64,000 bases of DNA from Sphingomonas_Q fennica_A (GTDB lineage: Bacteria > Pseudomonadota > Alphaproteobacteria > Sphingomonadales > Sphingomonadaceae): positions 1 through 64,000 of the forward strand of contig JAQIJD010000007.1 in the NCBI GenBank assembly GCA_036946415.1. Reading direction: 5' to 3'. The position numbers and the translations under genes were made by a program. How positions within the stretch are numbered: the first letter of the stretch is position 1; each line of letters opens with the position of its first letter. Shown here in pieces: positions 34,092 to 43,094 of this stretch. The notes beneath the pieces were generated by a model. That model was given only the letters and a program-made list of their open reading frames with translations. It did not search any database and was not told the origin of the DNA.

Positions 34092-37000
34092 TCAGAACTT
34101 CGCGACGACGCCCGCGTAGAAATAGCGGCCGCGATTGTCGTAGAGCCCGGTCACGCCGACATTGTCGATCCCCGCGCCGACACCGGTCGCGCCCCACGGC
34201 GGGAAGCGATCGAGCAGATTGTCGACGCCGCCGTAGATCGTGAACTTGTCGTTGATCGCCAGATCGCCGCGGATGTCGTGGTAGAAGACGTTGCCGTAGC
34301 CGCGGGCATCGGCGAAATCGGCATTCTCGGGCGCGCGGCCCTGCACCGACTGGGTATTCTCCGCCTCGCCGAACACCTGCCGCCCGATCCAGCGCAGCTG
34401 GTAGCCCAGCGTCACCTTGCCCTTCTGGAAGGTGCCGTTGAAGTTCACGCGGTTCTTGGGGTCGCCCACCTCGCTCAGCAGCCGGTCGGCGACGGTCGGG
34501 TCGCTGGGGTTCAGGAACTGGTCGTTCTGCAACGCCCGCGTCCAGGTGGCGCGCAGGCCGAGCGTGCCGAAGCCGATGTCGCGCCGGTAGGCCAGCTCGG
34601 TATCGATGCCGCGCACCTTCAGCTTGGCGAAGTTGAGCGACGAGACGAGCAGCGAGCCTTGCAGCACCTGGAACGGCACTTCGCCCGCCGGCCCGCCGGC
34701 CGCGCTCGCCCGCGTGAAGGAGGCGCAGAACGGATTGTTCAGCGTCGCCGAATCATAGCAATTGTTGAGGATGTCCTGCGTATCGACCGACGAGATCACG
34801 TTGTTCACCGTGATCTTGTAATAGTCGACCGACAGCGACAGGCCCGGCACGAAGCTGGGCGTCAGCACGCCGCCGATCGTGTAGTTGTCGGACTTCTCCT
34901 CGGTCAGGTCGGGGTTGCCGCCGGACACGATCTCGATCGACTGGGTATAGACGAAATCGTAATTGGCCGGGATCCCCGCGGCGCGGCAATTGGCCACGCG
35001 GTTGGGCGATCCGGTGCCGATGTTGCGGGCCGAACAGGGGTCGGACGGCGCGTCGGCGAAATTCTGGCTCTGCGAGGAATAGAGCTCGACCAGGTTCGGC
35101 GCGCGCACCGCGCGCGTGTAGCTGGCGCGCAGGCGCAGGTCGTCGACCGGCTTCCACACCGCTTCGCCGCCATAAGCATAGACCGTGCCGGTCGCCCCCT
35201 TATAGTCGGCGATCCGGCCCGAACCGCGCACCGTCAGCTCGCGCAGCAGCGGCAGATCGCGGACGATCGGCACGGAGACTTCGCCGAACACCTCCTTCAC
35301 CTGGAAGGACGGCGGCGTCAGCGACGGGATGGCGTTGTAGAAGGCGTAGCCCTGCTGGGTCAGCTCATCCAGTTCGTAGCGCACCGTTTCCTTGCGATAT
35401 TCGCCGCCCAGCGAGAAGCCGATCGGGCCGCCCGGCAGCTCGAACAGCTGGCTGAGGTCGCCCGCCACGAAGCCGCTGGCGACGAACTGGGTGATCTTGC
35501 CGCTGGCGTTGGAATCGGTCGTCACATAGTTGCGCGCCGCCTGGCTGACGGAGCCGCGCCCAAACGGGTTGAGCGGCACGCACGCGGCGATGTCCGCCGC
35601 GAGGCGGCCGGGATTGCCGCCCAGGTCGGTCCCGGCCGAGGTGGGATCGACCTGCGCCCGGCAGACGACCTGCCCGGCGGCGTTGCGCACCGAATCCACC
35701 GCCAGCAGATAGCGCTGGACGTTGACGTTGGAGATGATGCGGTTCTTCTCGCGATGCTCGCCGTAATTGGCGGAGACCTCGTAGGTCCAGTCGTCGTTGA
35801 AGGTGCCGCGCACGCCAAGCACGCCGCGATAGGTCTCGCGGATGATGCGTTCGTCGCGGATGCCGAGGTCGAGGAAGTTGCGGCGCAGCGCGAAGCGCGT
35901 GTCGTCGGCCGAGGTCAGGCCCGCTGCGGTCCGCGCCGCCACGATCTGCGCCCGCGCCTGCGCGCTCAGGAACGGATTGTCGAGACGCGGCTGCTCGCGA
36001 TTGACGTCCGACGTCTCCTGCGAACCGAGGGTCGTGCCCTGCGTGAAGAACGGGCCGCTCTGCGACCCTTGCGCTTCGCTGCGGACATATTTCGCCTCGA
36101 CGAACGGCTCGAACGCGCGCGACACTTCGAAATGGCCGATCAGATTGGCCGAATAGCGGTTGAGCGTCGGCGACAGCGCGACCAGATCCTCCTCGCGGCC
36201 CGAATAGCCGTTGCCGCCGAGGAAGCTGCCGTTGGGCGCGAGGCCCACGCGCGTGCCGGTCTGCGGCACGAGGCTGCCGTCCGGCTGGAACAGGAAGGTG
36301 CAGTTGAAGGGGTTGCCCAGCGCGTCGCGCCCGCAGGCGCCGTTCGGGCTGCCGACCGTATAGAAGCCACCCAGCGAATTGGTGGTCGATCGGATGTCGC
36401 GCAGGAAGACGCGGTCGGGCACGCCGTCCGATCCGTTGGGGGCGCTGCCGGGATCGCTGTCGACCGTGACGAAGCCGTTGGCGCGGCGCAGCTTGCTGCG
36501 GCCCGAGGCGAAATATTCGCCCTGATGCGCATATTCGAGATTGACCGCGATGTTGCCGCGGCCGTCCGCGAAATTCTTGCCGGCCAGCACCGAGGCATAT
36601 TGGTTGCCGGCATCCTTATACTGGCTGATGCCGCTCTGCCCGCGGACCTGAAGCCCCTCGAAATTGCGCTTCAGCACGAAATTGACCGCGCCGGCGATCG
36701 CGTCCGATCCGTAGACCGAGGAGCCGCCGCCCGTCACCACGTCGACCCGGTCGATCAGGTCGGTCGGGATGGTGTTGATGTCCGGCGAGACGGCGTTGTT
36801 GAGCACGTCGCCGCCGACGTGGCGGCGGCCGTTGACCAGCACCAGCGTCCGCTGCGTGCCGAGGCCGCGCAGATCGAGCAGGTTGAGGCCGCGCGTGCCG
36901 AGGAAGCGCGTCGAATTCTGCTGGCTGAAGGTGGCGCGCAGCTGCGGCAGCTCGTTCAGCACGTCACCGACCGAGACCTGGCCGGTCTGGAAGAATTCCT

Positions 37001-37220
37001 GGCCGCCGACGCTGGTGATCGGCGCACCCGATTCCAGATTGGGGCGGGCGATGCGCGATCCGGTGACGACGACCACGTCGTCGCCGGGGGCCGGGGCGGC
37101 GCTTTCGTCGAGCGCGACGCTTTCGGGCGGCGCACTCTGCGCGAAGGCCGCGCCCGACAGGGTGACGAGGGCGAGCGCCGACGAGGCGCGCAAGGCGATG
37201 GAAAGGGGGGAATGGGTCAC
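34092..37220 (-). CDS. TonB-dependent outer-membrane receptor 1
   Basis: 1,042 aa. The signal peptide (ALALVTLSGAAFAQ) is followed by the TonB box region (DDVVVVTGSRIARPNLE), the plug domain (VNGRRHVGG, DRVDVVTGGGSSVYGSDAIAGAVNFVLK) and a 22-strand barrel ending in a C-terminal aromatic strand (RYFYAGVVAKF). It belongs to the large sphingomonad receptor group that often imports glycans, peptides or plant compounds; the ligand is unknown. The GTG at 37220 is chosen for the GGAG seven bases upstream. Its TonB-box segment is almost identical to that of receptor 2. Confidence 0.92.
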   Translation of the reverse strand: MTHSPLSIALRASSALALVTLSGAAFAQSAPPESVALDESAAPAPGDDVVVVTGSRIARPNLESGAPITSVGGQEFFQTGQVSVGDVLNELPQLRATFSQQNSTRFLGTRGLNLLDLRGLGTQRTLVLVNGRRHVGGDVLNNAVSPDINTIPTDLIDRVDVVTGGGSSVYGSDAIAGAVNFVLKRNFEGLQVRGQSGISQYKDAGNQYASVLAGKNFADGRGNIAVNLEYAHQGEYFASGRSKLRRANGFVTVDSDPGSAPNGSDGVPDRVFLRDIRSTTNSLGGFYTVGSPNGACGRDALGNPFNCTFLFQPDGSLVPQTGTRVGLAPNGSFLGGNGYSGREEDLVALSPTLNRYSANLIGHFEVSRAFEPFVEAKYVRSEAQGSQSGPFFTQGTTLGSQETSDVNREQPRLDNPFLSAQARAQIVAARTAAGLTSADDTRFALRRNFLDLGIRDERIIRETYRGVLGVRGTFNDDWTYEVSANYGEHREKNRIISNVNVQRYLLAVDSVRNAAGQVVCRAQVDPTSAGTDLGGNPGRLAADIAACVPLNPFGRGSVSQAARNYVTTDSNASGKITQFVASGFVAGDLSQLFELPGGPIGFSLGGEYRKETVRYELDELTQQGYAFYNAIPSLTPPSFQVKEVFGEVSVPIVRDLPLLRELTVRGSGRIADYKGATGTVYAYGGEAVWKPVDDLRLRASYTRAVRAPNLVELYSSQSQNFADAPSDPCSARNIGTGSPNRVANCRAAGIPANYDFVYTQSIEIVSGGNPDLTEEKSDNYTIGGVLTPSFVPGLSLSVDYYKITVNNVISSVDTQDILNNCYDSATLNNPFCASFTRASAAGGPAGEVPFQVLQGSLLVSSLNFAKLKVRGIDTELAYRRDIGFGTLGLRATWTRALQNDQFLNPSDPTVADRLLSEVGDPKNRVNFNGTFQKGKVTLGYQLRWIGRQVFGEAENTQSVQGRAPENADFADARGYGNVFYHDIRGDLAINDKFTIYGGVDNLLDRFPPWGATGVGAGIDNVGVTGLYDNRGRYFYAGVVAKF

Positions 37221-37361
37221 GGCTACGCTCCACGCTTTGGGGATCGCGCGCAGGCCGTGAGCCGGCCGCGCGCCAAAACGACCCGGCCGCACTGACGGCT
37301 GCCTGGGATTTCAAAGCGTTGCAGGGGGCGAGTGGCCGGGTAAATCGGCTTCGGCAACAGT

Positions 37362-37388
37362 CCGTCACATCCCGGCAAGGCGTGACGG
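37362..37388. promoter_or_regulatory. Inverted repeat upstream of receptor 1
   Basis: CCGTCAC-N13-GTGACGG lies ~140 bp upstream of the receptor start, in the 279-bp gap before the small secreted protein gene. It could be an operator or a short hairpin. Nothing else was recognised in that gap. Confidence 0.4.
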
Positions 37389-37499
37389 AACGGCTACAGC
37401 GCCATCGACGGACGGCCATCGTCAAGCGACGAACTGCCGGAACTCTAAGTCGTTACGCCTCCACGAGTTTTGCCGGACGATACCGGCGTGCACGGATCC

Positions 37500-37739
37500 T
37501 CAGCGCGTGATCGTCTGCAAGCGCCGGCCTTCCAGCATCCGCTCGCTGGCATTCTGCTGTTCGGCGTCGATCGCGCGCCATTCGGCCGCGGTGTGGCATA
37601 TGCGCTGCTTGCGGATCAGGGAGCCAACTTCCGCATAGGTCCGGCAGATCTTGCGCTCGGGGGCGGCGGGCGCGGCTGGCGGGCCAGCGGGAGCCGGCGG
37701 CGTGGCCAGCAACGCCATGGCTGTCAGGATCGTCGACAT
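37500..37739 (-). CDS. Small secreted cysteine-containing hypothetical protein
   Basis: 79 aa from the ATG at 37739, preceded by GGAGGAGA. A signal-like N-terminus (MSTILTAMALLATPPAPAG) and a Pro/Ala-rich stretch lead to KICRTYAEVGSLIRKQRICHTAAEW. The spacing C-x6-GS-x7-C followed by T-x2-EW recurs in small exported sphingomonad proteins. The two cysteines could form a disulfide. It lies between the two receptors on the same strand; function unknown. Confidence 0.7.
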   Translation of the reverse strand: MSTILTAMALLATPPAPAGPPAAPAAPERKICRTYAEVGSLIRKQRICHTAAEWRAIDAEQQNASERMLEGRRLQTITR

Positions 37740-37759
37740 CGTCTCCTCCATTCATAAAC

Positions 37760-37794
37760 AAAAAAGGGGCGGGTCGCCGTGCAGCGCCCGCCCC
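37760..37794 (-). terminator. Rho-independent terminator of the second TonB-dependent receptor
   Basis: On the minus strand a GGGGCGGG / CCCGCCCC stem is followed by TTTTTT, about 20 bp beyond the receptor stop and just upstream of the small cysteine protein's ribosome site, so that gene needs its own promoter or readthrough. Confidence 0.85.
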
Positions 37795-37816
37795 CGTTCG
37801 TCAGGTCCGTCGGCGC

Positions 37817-40792
37817 TTAGAAGCGCAGGCGGGTCGCCACGGTGAAGCGGCGGCCGACCACGTCGTAGAGCGACGGATAGGTGTTGCCGCTGTTGAACGA
37901 GGTGGAGCCGATCGTGTTGCCCACTTCCGGCGGCTGCTTGTTGAACAAATTCTCGACCAGGAACGACAGGCGGAACTGCTCGCTGATGTTGTAGCCCACG
38001 TTCACGTCGAAATAGTTGAACGCCGGGATGTTGCGATAGGCCGGGATGATCGTCGCCGGGTTGACCGAACCGAAGCTGCCGACGGTGCCGACGGCCGGCG
38101 TGGTGGTCGGCGTCGCGCCCGTGCGGCGCTCATATTCCAGATAGCCGATCCGGCGCCACAGGCCCGACAGGTCGACCTTGTCGTAGCCAACGGTCGCCCG
38201 ATACTGCCACGACCAGCGCGGCAGCGGCGATTCGCAGCTGACGCTATACTGGCCGACGCACTCGCGGATGAACGAATTGGCGTTGGACTGCTGGCGGCTC
38301 TTGTCGGTGTAATTGCCGTTCAGCGAGTTGCTGAAGCGGATATCGCCGAAATCACGCGCATAGGAGATCGTGAAGTCGACGCCCTCCGTCTCCAGGAAGC
38401 CCTGGTTGGACTGGAGCAGGGTGATACCCGGCGTCGTCGCCGGCGAGCCGCTGAGACCGCCGGTTGCGGGGTTGCGACGGATAAGCTGGCAGCGCGAGTC
38501 CGTCGGGTTGGTCTGCGCGAAGCAGCCGTTCAGGATGTCGCCCACGGTCGGCGTGGTGATCGCGCCGCGCACGCGGATGCGATACCAGTCGAGCGTCGCG
38601 GTGAAGCCGCGTGCCCATTCGATCGAGGTCGGCCGCAGCACGATGCCGGCGGTGATCGTCGTCGCCCGTTCGGAATCGAGGTTCGGCGTACCGGGGTTGG
38701 TGACGTTGATCTGCCCGGCGAGCGGTGCCTGAATATCGCCAAGCCTTGCAGCCGGGAGACCGACGGCGGCCAGCTGCGCGATGCACAAGGCACGCGTCGT
38801 CGCGTTCGTGACGTTGCCCTGGCAGGGATCGACCGCCAGATTGTTGAGGATCGTGTTGGTCGGCAGGAACAACTCGTTGATGTTCGGTGCGCGGACGGCG
38901 CGCGTATAGGCGCCGCGAAAGTTGAAGTCGCGCACCGGCGCCCACGAACCGCCGACCTTCCAGGTCGTGTTGGTGCCGGTCGTGGTGTAATCGGCATAGC
39001 GGATGCCGGCATCGATCGTCAGATCGTAGAAGAACGGCCGGTCGGAGATCAGCGGCAGGTTGAGTTCGCCGAACACCTCCTTCGAGCTGAATTCGCCGTC
39101 CACCGTCAGGAAGGCGCCGCCCGCACCCAGGATTTCACCCGGCTGCTGGTTGGGCAGATCGCCCAGCTGGCTGCCGCCATAGCGGCGGTATTCGGCACCG
39201 ACGGCGATGCCGATCGGCTTTTCGGACAGCGGGCTGTTGAGCCCGAAGTCGCCCGAGATCACGCCCTGGACGATACCCAGTTCGGTATTGGTGCGCTGGG
39301 TCGTCGGCACGCCGACGAACGCCAGCATCGCCGGGGTCAGCGAGCCTTCGGCCCCGAAGATGTTGATCGGGGTGCAGCCCGTCGAGGAGCCGGTCGGGCA
39401 GCCGCGCAGCGCCTGCTGCACGCGGCTGCGCAGTGCCGTGCCGGTGTCGACGCGGGTGCGCTCCGCCTCGCCATATTGCCCGAACAGGTCGAAACTGAGG
39501 TTGGAGATCAGCTTGCCGCGCACGCCCGCCGTCACCTGGAAGACGTTGCTGGTGATATTGGCGACGCGTGGGCCGGTCTCGACGAAGCGACGGCCAGCGA
39601 TGGTTTGTATCTCAGTGCCTGCGGCAATTGCCGTCGCGCAATCAGCAAGACCCGCATAGCTGCACAATTGGGTGCGCTGCGTGGGCGTCAGGAACTGATT
39701 GTTCAGGGGCACCTGAAACGGCTCGGTGAACGTGCCGGTCGGAGCAAGATTCTGCGTCACACGCGAGCGGACAAAGAAACCTTCGCCATAAACTTCAATG
39801 TTGGGCGTCACCTCATAGTGCGCCGATCCGAAGATGTTCCAGCGATCGAGCGGCGTCTGATAATAGTTCAGCGGGTTGAAATTGTAGTCGGTCAGGCCCG
39901 GCGCGATCGTGCCCGTGACGGGATCGAAGCGAGCACCGCTCGACCGCGTCGGATCGACAGCCGTCGTCGGCAACGGGAAGAACAGCGAAGCGGGAGCGGC
40001 CGTATTGGAGCCTTGCGCAGCACCACGCGGCAGGTTGCAGACGCCGGCGGTCAGCTGCGCCGCGGTGCAATTGGAAGCCCGCGAAACCTGCCCGATCGAA
40101 CGATCGCCCTGAAGCACCGGCTTGGTCTTGGTGTAGCTCAGGCCCAGCACGGCGTTCCCGCGGCCGTCGTCGAAATTGGCGCCCGTCGTCAGGTCGATGC
40201 GATAGCCTTGGCCGTCGCCCTGCTCGGCCACGCCATATTGCGCGTCCGCCTGCAGGCCCGAGAAGTCGCGCTTCGTGACGAAGTTGTTGACGCCCGCGAT
40301 GGCGTCCGCACCGTAGGTGGTGACGGCACCGCCGGTCAGGATGTCGGTCCGCTCGATCAGGGCCACCGGGATGACGTTGAGATCGACGACACCGGTCAGC
40401 GTCGAGGGCACCACGCGGCGGCCGTTCAGCAGCACGAGATTGCGGTTGGTGCCCAGGTTGCGCAGGTTGACGCTGGCGATGCCGGTGGTGCCGTTGTTGA
40501 CGCCGGGGTTGATGCCGGCGACGGCGCCGGGCAGCTGGCGCAGCACCTGCTCGACCGACACGGGCGCACGCGCCTGAAGCTCGGCCGAATCGATCACCGA
40601 GACGGGGCTCGACTGCTCGAGATTGGGCCGCGCGATGCGCGAGCCGGTCACCACGATGTCGGCGCCGGCATCGGCGGACAGCGTCTCGTCGGCGGCGGGG
40701 GCCGCGACCTGGGCGAAGGAAGGCGCGCTGGCGGTGAGCGCTCCGGCGATGATGGTGGTCGCCAGCAGGCGACGCCGATCGATAACTGACAT
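37817..40792 (-). CDS. TonB-dependent outer-membrane receptor 2
   Basis: 991 aa. A signal peptide begins MSVIDRRRLLATTIIAGAL and ends near SFAQ. The TonB-box region ADIVVTGSRIARPNLEQSSP is followed by the plug (VLLNGRRVVPSTLTG, ERTDILTGGAVTTYGADAIAGVNNFVTK) and the barrel, ending VGRRFTVATRLRF. Same subfamily as receptor 1, so the pair probably arose by duplication and took different ligands. The start is the ATG at 40792; further upstream codons would displace the signal peptide. Confidence 0.92.
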   Translation of the reverse strand: MSVIDRRRLLATTIIAGALTASAPSFAQVAAPAADETLSADAGADIVVTGSRIARPNLEQSSPVSVIDSAELQARAPVSVEQVLRQLPGAVAGINPGVNNGTTGIASVNLRNLGTNRNLVLLNGRRVVPSTLTGVVDLNVIPVALIERTDILTGGAVTTYGADAIAGVNNFVTKRDFSGLQADAQYGVAEQGDGQGYRIDLTTGANFDDGRGNAVLGLSYTKTKPVLQGDRSIGQVSRASNCTAAQLTAGVCNLPRGAAQGSNTAAPASLFFPLPTTAVDPTRSSGARFDPVTGTIAPGLTDYNFNPLNYYQTPLDRWNIFGSAHYEVTPNIEVYGEGFFVRSRVTQNLAPTGTFTEPFQVPLNNQFLTPTQRTQLCSYAGLADCATAIAAGTEIQTIAGRRFVETGPRVANITSNVFQVTAGVRGKLISNLSFDLFGQYGEAERTRVDTGTALRSRVQQALRGCPTGSSTGCTPINIFGAEGSLTPAMLAFVGVPTTQRTNTELGIVQGVISGDFGLNSPLSEKPIGIAVGAEYRRYGGSQLGDLPNQQPGEILGAGGAFLTVDGEFSSKEVFGELNLPLISDRPFFYDLTIDAGIRYADYTTTGTNTTWKVGGSWAPVRDFNFRGAYTRAVRAPNINELFLPTNTILNNLAVDPCQGNVTNATTRALCIAQLAAVGLPAARLGDIQAPLAGQINVTNPGTPNLDSERATTITAGIVLRPTSIEWARGFTATLDWYRIRVRGAITTPTVGDILNGCFAQTNPTDSRCQLIRRNPATGGLSGSPATTPGITLLQSNQGFLETEGVDFTISYARDFGDIRFSNSLNGNYTDKSRQQSNANSFIRECVGQYSVSCESPLPRWSWQYRATVGYDKVDLSGLWRRIGYLEYERRTGATPTTTPAVGTVGSFGSVNPATIIPAYRNIPAFNYFDVNVGYNISEQFRLSFLVENLFNKQPPEVGNTIGSTSFNSGNTYPSLYDVVGRRFTVATRLRF

Positions 40793-41157
40793 CGGTTCGA
40801 TACCCCTTATGCCGCCCCCCTGCATGCAGGATCGGCGGTCACGATGGCGCGCCGTCCAGGCGGCGCATGGAACCTGTCTATAATGTGAACGAATTCGGGG
40901 AAGATGTTGCGGTCGGCTGAGTAGACATATTCCGCGTAATGTTGCGGCGAAGACACATTTGTTGCACAGCATTTCCAGCGCCGCGCCTGTCTTTCGGGCA
41001 GTTGCCGCCGTTTCGGGCAGCGAAGGCGGCAGTTGCCGTGCCCGGCGCTATTGCCAGGATTCGCCCCGCCATCGCTCCGGCGTCCAAACCCCGTGCGATT
41101 CCCGACACCCGCGCGAGGTGCTTTCCCGGCGGCGGTTCAGCCACTAGGCGGGCTGGC
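40793..41157. other. Divergent intergenic region between receptor 2 and trmB
   Basis: 365 bp without a gene. Promoters for both flanking genes must lie here. A local AT-rich patch around 40876-40890 contains TATAAT (40879-40884, plus strand), which also reads as a TATAGA-like -10 on the minus strand, but no convincing -35 was found in either direction. Confidence 0.4.
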
Positions 41158-41838
41158 ATGACCGATCCCCTCGCCATCCGTCGCCTCTACGGCCGCCGCA
41201 CCGGGCACAAGCTGCGCCAGGGGCAGCAGGCGCTCGTCGAAGAGGTTCTGCCGGGCGTGGCGGTGCCGGCGGAAGGGCCGCTCGACGCTGCCGCCCTGTT
41301 CGGCGATGCGCGCCCGCTCGGCCTCGAGATCGGTTTCGGCCGGGGCGAACATATGGCGGCGCAGGCGGCGATGCATCCCGACATGGGCTTCATCGGCTGC
41401 GAGCCGTTCCGCGACGGGGTGGTCGGCGCGCTGATGAAGATCGTCGACGGCGATCTGGCCAACATCCGCCTGCACGAAGGCGATGCGATCGACGTGCTCG
41501 AACGGCTGCCCGATGCCTCGCTCGACTGCGCGTGGCTGCTGCACCCCGATCCCTGGCCCAAGGCGCGCCACGCCAAGCGCCGCTTCATGAATGCCGGGCC
41601 GATCGGCCTGATCGCGGCCAAGCTGAAGCCCGGCGGCCGCTTCCGCTTCGGAACCGATCACCCGGTCTATTGCCGCTGGGCGATGATGGTGATGGCGGCG
41701 ATGCCCCAGTTCCGCTGGCAGGCGCGCCGCCCCGCCGACTTCCTCGTCCGCCCGGCGGACTGGCCCGAGACCCGCTACGAGGCCAAGGCCCGCCGCCTCG
41801 GCCACGAGGTCTGGTATTTCGAATATGTCCGCGCATAA
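41158..41838 (+). CDS. trmB: tRNA (guanine-N7-)-methyltransferase
   Basis: 226 aa. Methylates G46 of tRNA using SAM. The SAM-binding motif GLEIGFGRGEHMAAQA and the TrmB signature HPDPWPKARHAKRRFM are present, with the C-terminal WPETRYEAKARRLGHEVWYFEY segment. The start is the ATG at 41158. Confidence 0.95.
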   Translation: MTDPLAIRRLYGRRTGHKLRQGQQALVEEVLPGVAVPAEGPLDAAALFGDARPLGLEIGFGRGEHMAAQAAMHPDMGFIGCEPFRDGVVGALMKIVDGDLANIRLHEGDAIDVLERLPDASLDCAWLLHPDPWPKARHAKRRFMNAGPIGLIAAKLKPGGRFRFGTDHPVYCRWAMMVMAAMPQFRWQARRPADFLVRPADWPETRYEAKARRLGHEVWYFEYVRA

Positions 41839-41952
41839 GGATCGGACGATGGGGGCGGCGCGGGCATAGGCAAGGGCGGCAGCGGCGCCGTGCGGGCCAT
41901 CACGACAATGGCCGGGATTTCGGCAGGTCCATCCGGTGCGGGATGCATAAGC

Positions 41953-42001
41953 CCGCCGGCGGGGCGGGCGCCGATCGCGCGGAGCGGCGCCCCGCCGGCG
42001 G
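41953..42001. terminator. Bidirectional GC-rich hairpin between trmB and iolG
   Basis: CCGCCGGCGGGGCG (41953-41966) and CGCCCCGCCGGCGG (41988-42001) form a 14-bp stem between converging genes. No T-tract on either side. The rest of the 215-bp gap holds no recognisable gene. Confidence 0.55.
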
Positions 42002-42053
42002 AGCGGCGGCCGTTCGGCATCGATCGCCGCGCCGCCGCCCGCCGGGCCGGTCC

Positions 42054-43058
42054 TCAACCGTAGAGCGCCGGCCTGTCGCGCAACCGCACCGGCTCGATCT
42101 CGCGCGAGGTGGCGGCGCGCACGCCCGCGTCGCACACCGCCTGCGCCGCATAGCCGTCCCACGCGCTCGGCCCGGTGGCGGTCCCCTGCGCCGCCGCGGC
42201 GAGCCAGGCGCGGAACTCCTCGTCATAGGCGGTGATGAAGCGCTCGCGCCAGTCGGCGGGCACGCGGCCGGCGGCGACACCCTTGGTCTTGACGACGACC
42301 GCGTTGCTCTCGGCCAGTTCCACCGTGCCGTTCTCGCCCGACATCTCGCCGCGGATGTCATAGGCATAGTCGATGTTGACCGACACCTCGACCGTCACCA
42401 GCGCGCCGCCCGCCATGTCCATCAGCGCGAAGATCGGGTCGCGCAGGATGCCGCCCTTGCTGTTGGCGCGCGGCGCGCGGATGGCGATGCCGGTCACCTC
42501 CTCGTCGAACAGCCAGCGCGCGACGTCGATGTCGTGGACCAGCGTGTCGATGATCGCCATGTCGCTGGTGTAGGTGTCGGGTACCGAGGGGTTGCGATGC
42601 GCGGCATGGTAGAGGAGCGGCGCACCGATCGCGCCGCCCGCCACCGTGTCCTTCAGCACGCGATAGGCATGGTCGAACCGGCGCATGAAGCCCACCTGCA
42701 CCAGCCGCTTGCCATGTGCGACCTCGGCATCGATCACGCGCAGGCATGCCTCCTGCGTCGTCGCCAGCGGCTTCTCGCAGAACACCGGCTTGCCCGCCTT
42801 GATCGCGTGGAGCAGATACGCCTCGTGCGTCGGCCCCCAGGAGGCGATCAGGACGGCGTCGACGTCGGCCGCATCGATCAGCGCCTCGCCGGTCGCATAG
42901 GCACGCGCGCCGGGGATGCGCTCCACCACCGCCGCCACGCGTTCGGGGTTGATGTCGCTCACGGCCACGACGCGCGCGCCGGCCAGCACCTCGGTCAGCC
43001 GGCGGATATGGTCGAGCCCGATCATGCCGGTGCCGATGACACCCACTTTGACGGTCAT
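42054..43058 (-). CDS. iolG: myo-Inositol 2-dehydrogenase
   Basis: 334 aa, Gfo/Idh/MocA family. Oxidises myo-inositol to 2-keto-myo-inositol (inosose) with NAD+. The Rossmann motif is GVIGTGMIGLDH. The catalytic set known from Bacillus IolG is present: K96 in CEKPLA, D171 and H175 in DTLVHDID. Last gene of the leftward inositol unit (MFS-iolA-iolH-like-iolG). Confidence 0.93.
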   Translation of the reverse strand: MTVKVGVIGTGMIGLDHIRRLTEVLAGARVVAVSDINPERVAAVVERIPGARAYATGEALIDAADVDAVLIASWGPTHEAYLLHAIKAGKPVFCEKPLATTQEACLRVIDAEVAHGKRLVQVGFMRRFDHAYRVLKDTVAGGAIGAPLLYHAAHRNPSVPDTYTSDMAIIDTLVHDIDVARWLFDEEVTGIAIRAPRANSKGGILRDPIFALMDMAGGALVTVEVSVNIDYAYDIRGEMSGENGTVELAESNAVVVKTKGVAAGRVPADWRERFITAYDEEFRAWLAAAAQGTATGPSAWDGYAAQAVCDAGVRAATSREIEPVRLRDRPALYG

Positions 43059-43094
43059 ATGTCTGGTCCTGTCTGGAGGAGGATGAGGAAGGGA

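Noticed and set aside
34278..37295. A 1,005-codon frame opposite TonB receptor 1
   Set aside because: Antisense shadow of a GC-rich gene. The composition is dominated by Arg, Ala and Val with no recognisable motif.
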